Notes: generated by a model from the sequence alone, not told the origin. A DNA stretch of 9,394 bases from Lentimicrobiaceae bacterium (GCA_030621075.1 JAUXII010000014.1:1-9394), one strand, 5' to 3'; shown: positions 1 through 7,334, counted from the first letter of the stretch. Translations and numbers: made by a program.

Positions 1-77
1 CCCGTCTCCCGTCTCCCGTCTCCCGTCTCCCGTCTCCCGCCTCCTGTCTCCCGTCTCCTGTCTCCCGATTCCCGTCT
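1..77. repeat. GC-rich tandem heptamer tract (CCCGTCT)n
   Basis: Eleven consecutive 7-base units fill positions 1-77. Seven are exactly CCCGTCT (units 1-5, 8 and 11); the others are the variants CCCGCCT, CCTGTCT (twice) and CCCGATT. The tract touches the left edge, so its true length is unknown. It is much more GC-rich than the AT-rich DNA after it and contains no reading frame I can support. The plus strand is entirely pyrimidine-rich apart from the G. It resembles the heptamer tandem repeats (STRR type) known from some other bacteria. Two AT-rich tracts with the same 7-base period lie at 6909-6985 and 7402-7450. Confidence 0.93.
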
Positions 78-130
78 CCGAAATATGTATTGCAAAAATA
101 AAAAAAATAAACCCGAATTTCTTATTTTTC

Positions 131-161
131 TTTGTCAATAACAACAGGTATTGTAAATTTG
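131..161 (+). promoter_or_regulatory. Bacteroidota-type sigma-A promoter for the dehydrogenase operon
   Basis: TTTG at 131-134 and TAAATTTG at 154-161 match the -33 (TTTG) and -7 (TAnnTTTG) elements described for the primary sigma factor of Bacteroides, with a 19-bp spacer. Transcription would start near 167-170 and give an A-rich leader of about 60 nt. No Shine-Dalgarno sequence precedes the ATG at 228, as is usual in this phylum. The match is by eye; no start site has been measured. Confidence 0.6.
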
Positions 162-227
162 ATCTCTTTTTAAAATTCATTCTAAAAATAGTAAAAAAAC
201 AAATACAAAACAAATACAAAATAAGCT

Positions 228-1424
228 ATGTCAAAAAGAACTATCGTCACACTACCGGGAGATGGCATCGGTAAAATTGTTTTAGAAGAATCAATCCGTG
301 TATTAAAAGCAGCCGGCTTTGAAGCTGAGTATGTTGAAGGTGATATCGGATGGGAATTCTGGTGCAAAGAAGGGAATCCATTACCTGATCGAACCCTTCA
401 ACTGATTGAAAAACATAAAATCGGATTGTTTGGTGCAATAACCTCCAAACCTAAAGACGCTGCCTTTGAAGAATTGGCGCCTGAACTGCAGGAAAAAGGC
501 TTGATTTATTCTAGTCCAATTGTAGGTTTACGTCAGCATTTTGGGTTGGATATTTGTATGCGCCCTTGTCACACCTACAAAGGAAACCCGCTGAATTTTA
601 TCAGAAGAGGCGTTGGCGATACAATCGAAGAGCCGGAAGTAGATGTAATTATTTTCCGTCAGAATACAGAAGGGTTGTATGGAGGCGTTGAATGGTCTAA
701 CCCGTCGGATGTTGTATACAATGCCTTATTATCCCATCCTAAGTTTGTGAAAAATTTCGGAACTGCCCCAAGGGAAGAAATTAGTGTTTCAACCAGGATA
801 TTTACCAAAAAAGCGACTGAACGGATCTTACGTGCTGCTTTTGAATATGCCGAAAAATATGGTTATAAATCCGTTACGCTATGTGAGAAACCCAATGTTA
901 TCAGGGAAACATCCGGAATGATGTACAAAATGGCAATGGAGATGCAAAAAGCCGACTTCCCGGAAATAGAGCTCTGGAACACAAACATAGATGCCCAAAT
1001 GATGTGGCTAACTAAAAATCCCGAAAATTATGGTGTTATTGTTGCCGGTAATATGTTTGGCGACATAGTTTCTGATGGTTTTGCAGGACTAATCGGTGGA
1101 TTAGGCTTTGCTTGTAGCGCTCAGTTTAATCCGGATACCGGTATCGGAGTTTTCGAGCCCACTCACGGGTCAGCCCCAAAATATGTTGGATACGATAAGT
1201 CAATTGTCAATCCTATCGCTATGATCGAGTCAGCATGTATGATGCTTGATTTTATCGAAGAAAACGCTATTTCGGATAGAATCAGAAAAGCCGTTGCTGA
1301 AGTGATTGAAGAAGGAAAAGTCAGAACCTACGACATGATGAAGATGCCAGGCCGTCCGGAGGTAATTGATAAAGGCGCAGCAACAACCCGGGATATGACC
1401 GATGCGATTATTGCAAAACTCTAA
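228..1424 (+). CDS. Isocitrate/isopropylmalate-family dehydrogenase, probably isocitrate dehydrogenase
   Basis: This is a cytosolic beta-decarboxylating dehydrogenase of 398 residues, a normal length for the family. It most likely oxidises isocitrate to 2-oxoglutarate and CO2. Visible family motifs are the N-terminal GDGIG (11-15), the substrate arginines R102 (LRQ), R112 (MRP) and R144 (FRQN), Y151, the catalytic lysine K221, and the metal-binding aspartates D255, D279 and D283 (GDIVSD). S96 matches the isocitrate-binding Ser113 of E. coli Icd, but I98 replaces Asn115. After HGSAP the sequence continues K318-Y319, and Y368 is followed by K372. These align with Lys344, Tyr345, Tyr391 and Arg395 of E. 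coli Icd, the residues that select NADP, so NADP use is inferred. It is first in a four-gene row whose third gene is an aconitase-family hydratase, which favours isocitrate. A LeuB-like or other malate-type substrate remains possible. Confidence 0.85.
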   Translation: MSKRTIVTLPGDGIGKIVLEESIRVLKAAGFEAEYVEGDIGWEFWCKEGNPLPDRTLQLIEKHKIGLFGAITSKPKDAAFEELAPELQEKGLIYSSPIVGLRQHFGLDICMRPCHTYKGNPLNFIRRGVGDTIEEPEVDVIIFRQNTEGLYGGVEWSNPSDVVYNALLSHPKFVKNFGTAPREEISVSTRIFTKKATERILRAAFEYAEKYGYKSVTLCEKPNVIRETSGMMYKMAMEMQKADFPEIELWNTNIDAQMMWLTKNPENYGVIVAGNMFGDIVSDGFAGLIGGLGFACSAQFNPDTGIGVFEPTHGSAPKYVGYDKSIVNPIAMIESACMMLDFIEENAISDRIRKAVAEVIEEGKVRTYDMMKMPGRPEVIDKGAATTRDMTDAIIAKL

Positions 1425-1501
1425 ATCAATAACTAAAAGCCTCGATCACCCAGGCACTCTAGGCACTGATTAATAACAACCTAACAATAAATCTACAAAA
1501 A

Positions 1502-2050
1502 ATGAACATCAAAAAACTTTGGCCCGAGCTGGATTGGATACAAAATGATGATCTTCGGGAGAAAACAACTAAAACATGGGAATTGGCACTGGAACGCAGC
1601 GTTTTAACCGGAGAGGATTTAAACAAAATTCCATTCACCCTTTTAGCTGGCCCTGACCTGAAAGTGACATTTATGGACCATAAACGGTCTGTTGTGCACA
1701 TTGCACGGGATGCTGGAAATAAGATGAATGAAATGTATCATGGTGAACTTCCGGTTAACATGGATGTGCTAATTGCAGGTGCTATTCTATCTGATGTAGG
1801 CAAGCTGCTGGAATATGTCCTGGATGAAAAGGGTAATTCGATTCAGGGAACGTATGGAAAATATTTACGTCACCCCTTTTCAGGCGTTTCGCTTGCTGAA
1901 GAATGCGGGGTTCCTCCTGAAGTTTGCCATATCATAGCCACTCATGCCGGAGAAGGCAATCTGGTGAAAAGAACCACCGAAGCCTATGTTGTTCATCATG
2001 CTGATTTTATGACATTCTTACCTTTTAAAGACAGACTTAAAATTAAATAA
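1502..2050 (+). CDS. HD-superfamily domain protein with an altered HD motif
   Basis: This is a small soluble protein of 182 residues, nearly all of it one HD-type helical domain. Candidate metal ligands occur in the expected order: H60 (or H66) in the first helix, S97-D98 where the HD dyad should be (context AILSDVGK), H124 in RHPFSG, H148 in IIATHAGEG, and D168 in VHHAD. The histidine of the signature dyad is therefore a serine, while the aspartate and outer ligands remain. HD proteins are usually metal-dependent phosphohydrolases of nucleotides or phosphoesters; with this change the protein could be a one-metal enzyme or a binding/regulatory protein. I do not recognise a specific function. 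There is no signal peptide or membrane segment. It lies 77 bp after the dehydrogenase and 11 bp before the hydratase, so it is probably co-transcribed and may serve that pathway. The start is an ATG in an A-rich, SD-less leader. Confidence 0.8.
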   Translation: MNIKKLWPELDWIQNDDLREKTTKTWELALERSVLTGEDLNKIPFTLLAGPDLKVTFMDHKRSVVHIARDAGNKMNEMYHGELPVNMDVLIAGAILSDVGKLLEYVLDEKGNSIQGTYGKYLRHPFSGVSLAEECGVPPEVCHIIATHAGEGNLVKRTTEAYVVHHADFMTFLPFKDRLKIK

Positions 2051-2061
2051 CTCTTTTTGTT

Positions 2062-3867
2062 ATGAATATAATAGAAAAAATAATAGCCAATCACTCTAAA
2101 TTTAATATAGTCAAACCCGGCGATATTATCGACATTGAGATTGATGCACGTGCAGCCCGCGATTTTGGAGGTCCAAGTGTTGTTAAACACATTGAAGATA
2201 ACAACCTTTCCATCGAAAATATTGATAAAACATTTTTCACCTTTGATACAAACCCAACCGGGTCTGATCAAAAATATGCAAAAAACCAACAGCTTATCAG
2301 GTTATTTGCCCGTAAACATAATATTAAAGTCTTTGACATTAATATCGGTATTGGAACGCACACGATGATGTCAGAAGGTTTAGCCTATCCCGGATCAACT
2401 GCCTTAACCACCGACTCCCATGCTAATATATTGGGAGCTATTGGTGCTTTTGGACAGGGAATGGGCGACAAAGATATTGCAGCAGCATTTCATAAGGGAA
2501 AAGTATGGTTTAAGGTCCCTAAATCTGTAAAGGTAAATCTCAATGGTAAACGTCCGGAGGGAATCACGGCAAAAGATATTGTGTTGAACCTGCTAAATGA
2601 GTTTGGAGCTAACTCTTTATTAGGATATGCTGTGGAAATTTACGGGGAGGAAGTTGAAAAATTTACATTGGATGAAAGAATTACCATCTCCTCCATGGGA
2701 ACTGAAATGGGAACCATCATTGTGTTATTCACACCAAATAAAGAAGTGATGGATTATTGCGAGTCAAAAACAGGAAAAAAATTGGAACTGATCAAAGCAG
2801 ATGAAGATGCTGTTTATGAACAGACTTATGATATTGATATAAGCTCCTTTGTAACAATGGTGTCCCTCCCTGGAAAACCACACGATACTGTTGATATCCT
2901 TGAGGCTAAAAAGGTAAAAATCGACTCTGCTTTTGTTGGAAGCTGTACCAATGGCCGGATGGAAGATATGTATGCCATTGCAAAGGTTCTGGAAAATAAA
3001 AAAGTAGCTCCGGGTGTTGTTATGAAAATTGTTCCGGCTACCAACGAGATATGGAACAGGTGCCTTGATGAAGGACTTATTAAAATATTTAAAAACGCAG
3101 GAGCTCTGGTTTCCAATGCCGGGTGTGCGGGATGTGCTGCCGGACAGGTGGGCCAAAACGGGCCAGGAGAAATTACCATTAGTACAGGCAATAGAAACTT
3201 TCCCGGAAAACAAGGAAAGGGCAGTGTTTACCTCGCTTCTCCCACAACCGCTGCCGCCTCCGCCGTCGCCGGCTATATCACTACATTTGATGATATACCA
3301 GATGAACCGGCTATCTTTGAAGCGGAAACCGACAACACAAAAATAACAGACAAAAAATTCGTTATTAAATCCGGTGCAGAAAACCCATCGGTAATTGAAG
3401 GCCGGGTTTGGTATATTAAAGAAGATAACATCGATACTGATATGATCTTTCATAACCGCTACCTGACCATCAGTGATATAGATGAGATGGGCCAATATAC
3501 TTTTGACAACCTGGATGGTTACGAAAATTTTGCTAAGAAATCAAAACCGGGAGATATTGTTATTGTTCAGAAAAATTTTGGCAGTGGCAGCTCCAGGCAA
3601 CAGGCTGTGGATTGTTTTAAATCACTCGGTATTCAGGCTATCCTTGCTGAATCATTTGGAGCTATTTACGAACGAAACGCCATAAATGCAGCCTTCCCAA
3701 TTATGACATACCAAACAGTTGAAGAGTTAAATCTCTCAGATGGTGACAGGATCAGGGTGAATTTTGAAACAGGGGATGTTACTAATCTCAAAACCAATAA
3801 ATCCATTAAAGCAGATAAATTCTCAGAAGTTCAGATGGAAATTTATCAAAACGGTGGGCTTTTTTAA
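2062..3867 (+). CDS. Fused LeuC-LeuD-type aconitase-family hydratase
   Basis: This is a 601-residue [4Fe-4S] hydro-lyase joining a large LeuC-like part (about 1-410) to a small LeuD-like swivel domain (about 445-601). The cluster cysteines are C295 (SCTNGR), C355 and C358 (AGCAGC). Other aconitase-like active-site residues are H100, D118 and H120 (TDSH), E192, R378 (NRNF), and S510 and R512 in GSGSSRQQ. The small domain carries the NIDTD signature (456-460). Two usual residues differ: D62 is followed by T63 where aconitases and LeuC have a DH dyad, and K383 stands in NRNFPGK where Arg is expected. Next to an isocitrate dehydrogenase-like gene the likely reaction is citrate-isocitrate isomerisation. 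The subfamily is clearly not the long AcnA/AcnB type, and an isopropylmalate, homoaconitate or related substrate cannot be excluded. The stop is 26 bp before the next gene. Confidence 0.85.
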   Translation: MNIIEKIIANHSKFNIVKPGDIIDIEIDARAARDFGGPSVVKHIEDNNLSIENIDKTFFTFDTNPTGSDQKYAKNQQLIRLFARKHNIKVFDINIGIGTHTMMSEGLAYPGSTALTTDSHANILGAIGAFGQGMGDKDIAAAFHKGKVWFKVPKSVKVNLNGKRPEGITAKDIVLNLLNEFGANSLLGYAVEIYGEEVEKFTLDERITISSMGTEMGTIIVLFTPNKEVMDYCESKTGKKLELIKADEDAVYEQTYDIDISSFVTMVSLPGKPHDTVDILEAKKVKIDSAFVGSCTNGRMEDMYAIAKVLENKKVAPGVVMKIVPATNEIWNRCLDEGLIKIFKNAGALVSNAGCAGCAAGQVGQNGPGEITISTGNRNFPGKQGKGSVYLASPTTAAASAVAGYITTFDDIPDEPAIFEAETDNTKITDKKFVIKSGAENPSVIEGRVWYIKEDNIDTDMIFHNRYLTISDIDEMGQYTFDNLDGYENFAKKSKPGDIVIVQKNFGSGSSRQQAVDCFKSLGIQAILAESFGAIYERNAINAAFPIMTYQTVEELNLSDGDRIRVNFETGDVTNLKTNKSIKADKFSEVQMEIYQNGGLF

Positions 3868-3893
3868 AACCAGGGGCTATCCTATTTGCCCGT

Positions 3894-6863
3894 TTGAAAA
3901 ATTCACTTCTTATGCTGTGTATTAACAGGAAAGAAACAAACCATATAGTTCATGAGCTTGAAAAGCTTAAAACAGGCTTTAAAGGGGATATATTTTTAGA
4001 TAAAATCACAGGATTCCTCTACGCTACAGACGCATCGGTTTACAGAGAAGTTCCGGCGGCTGTTACCAGGCCAGCGAATAAAGAAGATATCATCAAGCTG
4101 ATCAGGATCGCACAACGTGAGAAGATACCCTTAATTCCACGAGCTGCCGGCACATCACTTGCCGGCCAGGTTGTAGGGAATGGAGTTGTTGTGGATGTTT
4201 CAAAACAGATGACCGCGATAATTGAAGTAAACCAACAGGAACAATGGGTTAGGGTCGAACCGGGCGTTGTTCTTGATGAACTTAACCAATACCTTGAACA
4301 ATTCGGCCTGTTCTTTGGTCCGGAAACAAGCACTTCTAACAGGTGCATGATCGGTGGTATGGTTGGTAATAACTCCTGCGGAACACATTCATTGATCTAT
4401 GGCAGTACCCGCGATCATCTGATTTCACTTAATGTTATTTTAAGTGATGGATCAGAAGTAGAATTCGGTCCGCTAACCGGGGATGAATTCAAGGAGAAAT
4501 GCGAAGGCGAATCACTTGAAAACAAAATTTACAGGAATATCAAAGATATTCTTTCAAAAAAAAGCAATCAGGAAGAGATCAGGAAACAATTTCCTGATAA
4601 AAAAATTAAAAGAAGAAATACAGGCTATGCAATCGATCTTTTAATGGATACTGAACCATTTTCCAGTTCAACGGTTCCTTTTAATTTTTGCACAATATTA
4701 GCAGGTTCAGAAGGAACGCTGGCTTTTATTACAGAAATCAAACTAAATCTAATTCCACTTCCACCAAAGGCCATAGGGCTTATTTGCATTCATTTTCACA
4801 CACTTGAGGACGCTTTTCGTGGTAACCTTATCGCTTTAAAATATAAGCCAGGAGCTATTGAGCTGATGGATCATGTGGTTCTGGAGCAAACCAAAAAAAA
4901 TATTGCACAGCAACGTAATCGTTTTTTTCTTAAAGGTGATCCTGCTGCCATTTTGATGATTGAATTTGCCAGAGAAACAGAAAAAGAGATCAAACTGATT
5001 GCTGAGAAGCTTGAAAAAGAGATGCGTAGTAAAGAGTTGGGCTACCATTTCCCTCTTATCTTAGGTAAGGATATTTCAAAAGCATGGGCACTTCGCAAAG
5101 CAGGATTAGGTGTACTTTCAAACATCCGGGGCGATGCCAAACCTGTTGCTGTTATTGAAGATACTTGTGTATTACCAGAAAATCTACCCGGGTACATTAA
5201 AGATTTCCAGCACCTGTTAGTCAAATATGGCCTTGAGTGCGTTTATTATGCACATATAGCTACAGGGGAGCTACATTTTCGTCCTGTTTTGAATCTCAAA
5301 GACAAAAAACATGTAGCATTATTTCGCACTCTTGCGCTTGAAACTGCCCGATTGGTAAAAAAGTACAGAGGCTCATTAAGTGGAGAGCATGGTGATGGAA
5401 GGCTCCGCGGGGAATTCATTCCCATCATGATTGGTGATAAAAATTATTCACTTCTCCGGGAAATAAAAAAAACCTGGGATCCGCAAAATATTTTCAACCC
5501 CGGCAAAATCATCGATACCCCTGCCATGAATACCAGCCTGCGTTATCAACCAGGGCAAATCACACGGGAGATTGATACAATCTTTGATTTTTCTGTAAAC
5601 CATGGTATTACCAGAGCCGTTGAGCAATGTGTTGGTTCAGGCGATTGCCGAAAATCTTCCCAAATGGGCGGCGTTATGTGTCCAAGCTATATGGCATCGA
5701 TGGATGAGGATAAATCGACAAGGGCAAGGGCAAATCTATTAAGAGAATTTCTAACCAATTCGTCAAAGAAAGATCCTTTCAATCACAAGGAAATTTATGA
5801 TATCATGGATCTCTGTCTCTCATGTAAAGGCTGTAAATCAGAATGCCCGGCCAATGTTGATATTACAAAATTCAAAGCTGAATTTCTTCAGCATTATTAT
5901 GACCATCATTGGATGTCGTTACGGACACGTTTGATAGCTTATAGCTCAAAAATCAACAAAATTGCCTCCTATTTCCCTTCAATATACAACTTCATTGTAG
6001 GTAATAAAACAACCTCCTGTTTGATCAAAAAAATGTTCGGTTTTGCGCCAAAGCGTACATTACCATTAATTTATAAGATATCTCTCAAAAAATGGGCGTT
6101 GGATAATCTAAGTAATAATGAAAGTGGCAAAAATGGCAGCGTATTCTTCTTCGCTGATGAATTTACGGATTATAACGATACGAATATTGGCATCAAGGCC
6201 ATCCATTTGCTTCAGCATTTGGGTTACAGGGTAATCATCCCTATGCACAAAGAAAGTGGACGTGCATTATTGTCAAAAGGGTTAGTTCGGAAAGCACAAA
6301 AAATAGCAACTAAAAACATCAATTTATTAAAAGATATTATTTCAGAAGAAACACCATTAATAGGTATTGAGCCATCAGCAATACTAACATTCAGGGACGA
6401 ATACCGTGATCTTGCCATCCCAGAGTTAAAAGATGCAGCATCAAAGCTTGCCGGATCTTCATATATGATCGATGAATTTCTTGCAAATGAAATAAAAAAA
6501 GGCAAAATCACAAAGGATCAGTTTACCAGGGATACAAAAAAAATCAGGCTTCATGGCCACTGTTATCAAAAATCATTGGTTTCAACCACTCCAACTAAGG
6601 TCATTTTATCGTTTCCTGAAAATTACCACGTTGAGGAGATTAATTCCGGGTGTTGTGGCATGGCCGGCTCATTTGGTTTTGAGAAGGAACATTTTGATCT
6701 CTCCATGCAAATTGGCGAATTGATTCTTTTCCCGGAAATCCGGAAATCACCTGAAAATATTGTTATTGCTGCGCCCGGAACTAGTTGCCGGCAGCAGATA
6801 AAGGATGGAACAGGCAGGTTGGCATATCACCCTGTTGAGATTCTCTATGATGCACTTGTATAA
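3894..6863 (+). CDS. FAD- and Fe-S-binding D-2-hydroxyacid dehydrogenase (D-2-hydroxyglutarate/D-lactate type, YdiJ-like architecture)
   Basis: This is a 989-residue three-part flavoprotein. An FAD-binding PCMH domain spans about 55-290 (PRAAGTSLAGQ at 82-92, then GGMVGNNSCGT). The FAD-oxidase C-terminal domain (about 295-540) has the putative metal ligands H454, H461 and E498 (SGEHGDG), spaced as in human D-2-hydroxyglutarate dehydrogenase, and ends in NPGK. A ferredoxin-like section follows with C579, C585, C596, then the CxxCxxCxxxC set C641, C644, C647, C651. A CCG-type heterodisulfide-reductase-like domain (about 745-989) has C890, C920-C921 and C965. It should oxidise a D-2-hydroxyacid to a 2-oxoacid and pass electrons through the clusters to an unknown acceptor. 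The neighbouring genes make D-2-hydroxyglutarate a good guess; D-lactate is the alternative. The CC pair of the first CCG repeat is absent (MHKESGRALLSKG). The start is uncertain: the listed start is TTG, and an ATG at 3912 would give 983 residues. Confidence 0.87.
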   Translation: MKNSLLMLCINRKETNHIVHELEKLKTGFKGDIFLDKITGFLYATDASVYREVPAAVTRPANKEDIIKLIRIAQREKIPLIPRAAGTSLAGQVVGNGVVVDVSKQMTAIIEVNQQEQWVRVEPGVVLDELNQYLEQFGLFFGPETSTSNRCMIGGMVGNNSCGTHSLIYGSTRDHLISLNVILSDGSEVEFGPLTGDEFKEKCEGESLENKIYRNIKDILSKKSNQEEIRKQFPDKKIKRRNTGYAIDLLMDTEPFSSSTVPFNFCTILAGSEGTLAFITEIKLNLIPLPPKAIGLICIHFHTLEDAFRGNLIALKYKPGAIELMDHVVLEQTKKNIAQQRNRFFLKGDPAAILMIEFARETEKEIKLIAEKLEKEMRSKELGYHFPLILGKDISKAWALRKAGLGVLSNIRGDAKPVAVIEDTCVLPENLPGYIKDFQHLLVKYGLECVYYAHIATGELHFRPVLNLKDKKHVALFRTLALETARLVKKYRGSLSGEHGDGRLRGEFIPIMIGDKNYSLLREIKKTWDPQNIFNPGKIIDTPAMNTSLRYQPGQITREIDTIFDFSVNHGITRAVEQCVGSGDCRKSSQMGGVMCPSYMASMDEDKSTRARANLLREFLTNSSKKDPFNHKEIYDIMDLCLSCKGCKSECPANVDITKFKAEFLQHYYDHHWMSLRTRLIAYSSKINKIASYFPSIYNFIVGNKTTSCLIKKMFGFAPKRTLPLIYKISLKKWALDNLSNNESGKNGSVFFFADEFTDYNDTNIGIKAIHLLQHLGYRVIIPMHKESGRALLSKGLVRKAQKIATKNINLLKDIISEETPLIGIEPSAILTFRDEYRDLAIPELKDAASKLAGSSYMIDEFLANEIKKGKITKDQFTRDTKKIRLHGHCYQKSLVSTTPTKVILSFPENYHVEEINSGCCGMAGSFGFEKEHFDLSMQIGELILFPEIRKSPENIVIAAPGTSCRQQIKDGTGRLAYHPVEILYDALV

Positions 6864-6908
6864 TTATAATGGCTTAAATTTGGATGTCCTTATGCTGCAG
6901 TACTTTGT

Positions 6909-6985
6909 AATTTTTTATTTCTTATTGTTTATTTCTCATTTCTGATCTAAATTTCTAATTTTTATTCCTCTTATTCAGATTCCTC
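6909..6985. repeat. Pyrimidine-rich degenerate heptamer tract downstream of the FAD/Fe-S gene
   Basis: About eleven 7-base units read in phase on the plus strand. The clearest are TATTTCT (6916-6922), TATTGTT, TATTTCT (6930-6936), CATTTCT and GATCTAA, then ATTTCTA, ATTTTTA, TTCCTCT, TATTCAG and ATTCCTC. The consensus is close to TATTTCT (AGAAATA on the minus strand). The tract begins 45 bp after the stop of the dehydrogenase gene. A mirror-image tract lies at 7402-7450 beside rnz. There is no reading frame in it. Confidence 0.7.
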
Positions 6986-7031
6986 TCAGCAGTTTCTATA
7001 CCAGGCAAATCTAAAGGAAAGGGTGGCACCA

Positions 7032-7250
7032 TCAAACACATGGTTGATTTTGAATATACCTTTCAACAACCTTCACCTTTGACGGACTCACAGAGAAAAC
7101 CCCATATCCTCCTTGCCATGAAAAATTAGTAATTCCTTGTTTTTTTATCCATTTGGTAGAAGGTGTTTTGATTTTTGAAATTAATTCGGCAATAGTAATT
7201 GTCCGGGGTAATGTGCACAATACATGAATGTGATCAGGTTTAGCACAAAT
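7032..7250 (-). pseudogene. IS200/IS605-like or RAYT-type Y1 transposase remnant
   Basis: The minus strand encodes 72 residues between an in-frame TAA (7251-7253) and a TGA (7032-7034) that match the central part of HUH/Y1 transposases. It contains the HUH motif as PDHIHVL (HIH at 7224-7232), the stretch CTLPRTIT, the core SWQGGYGVFSVS, and the catalytic-tyrosine region RYIQNQ (Tyr codon 7056-7058). Intact relatives are roughly 140-160 residues, start well upstream of the HUH motif and continue past NQ with a tail of about 30 or more residues. Both ends are missing here: no N-terminal beta strand is readable before 7250, and the frame runs into PCV and a stop right after NQ. The catalytic His and Tyr codons survive, but the gene cannot make a whole transposase. 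A short protein from the ATG at 7220 (62 residues) is conceivable but would lack the HUH motif. Confidence 0.8.
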
Positions 7251-7269
7251 TTATTATTGATTACCTGTC

Positions 7270-7282
7270 GGGCTTTCAGCCC
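7270..7282. repeat. REP-like hairpin 1
   Basis: A perfect 5-bp palindrome (GGGCT/AGCCC) with a 3-nt loop: TTC on the plus strand, GAA on the minus strand. It lies 19 bp upstream, in the minus-strand sense, of the transposase remnant, where REP-type palindromes associated with Y1 transposases are often found. No T-run follows, so it is not a standard terminator. Confidence 0.7.
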
Positions 7283-7309
7283 TAATTTAACATTAACATC
7301 CTTATATCA

Positions 7310-7334
7310 CAGGGCTTCGTTTCACTTCGCCCTG
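7310..7334. repeat. REP-like hairpin 2 with symmetric internal loop
   Basis: The outer stem CAGGGC/GCCCTG (6 bp) encloses a symmetric interior. On the minus strand this reads GAA, GT, GAA, AC, GAA: a GAA/GAA internal loop, a 2-bp GT/AC stem and a GAA triloop. The design parallels hairpins 1 and 3. No T-run follows on either strand. Confidence 0.7.

Noticed and set aside
1450..1467. Two near-identical 9-mers (CCAGGCACT, CTAGGCACT) in the gap after the dehydrogenase.
   Set aside because: Only two copies and no palindrome; too short to call a repeat family or operator.
2764..3495. Long open frame (243 codons) on the minus strand inside the hydratase gene.
   Set aside because: It is a shadow of a strongly conserved coding frame, with no recognisable motif of its own.
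228..3867. Reading the dehydrogenase and fused hydratase as leucine biosynthesis genes leuB and leuCD.
   Set aside because: The dehydrogenase has isocitrate-type Ser96 and NADP-type Lys-Tyr instead of LeuB signatures, leuA is absent, and leuC and leuD are usually separate genes. It is not fully excluded and is noted as an alternative.
3852..3870. Run of T after GGGC at the end of the hydratase gene, resembling a terminator.
   Set aside because: The T-run overlaps the stop codon and no stable stem precedes it; the next gene is only 26 bp away.
3874..3891. GGGC/GCCC possible hairpin just before the flavoprotein start.
   Set aside because: The stem is only 4 bp with a 10-nt loop; it could be chance.
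6856..6882. A second TAAATTTG (6875-6882) with an upstream TTG, resembling a plus-strand promoter.
   Set aside because: The spacer to the TTG is only 16 bp, no plus-strand gene follows before the convergent rnz, and such motifs arise easily in AT-rich DNA.
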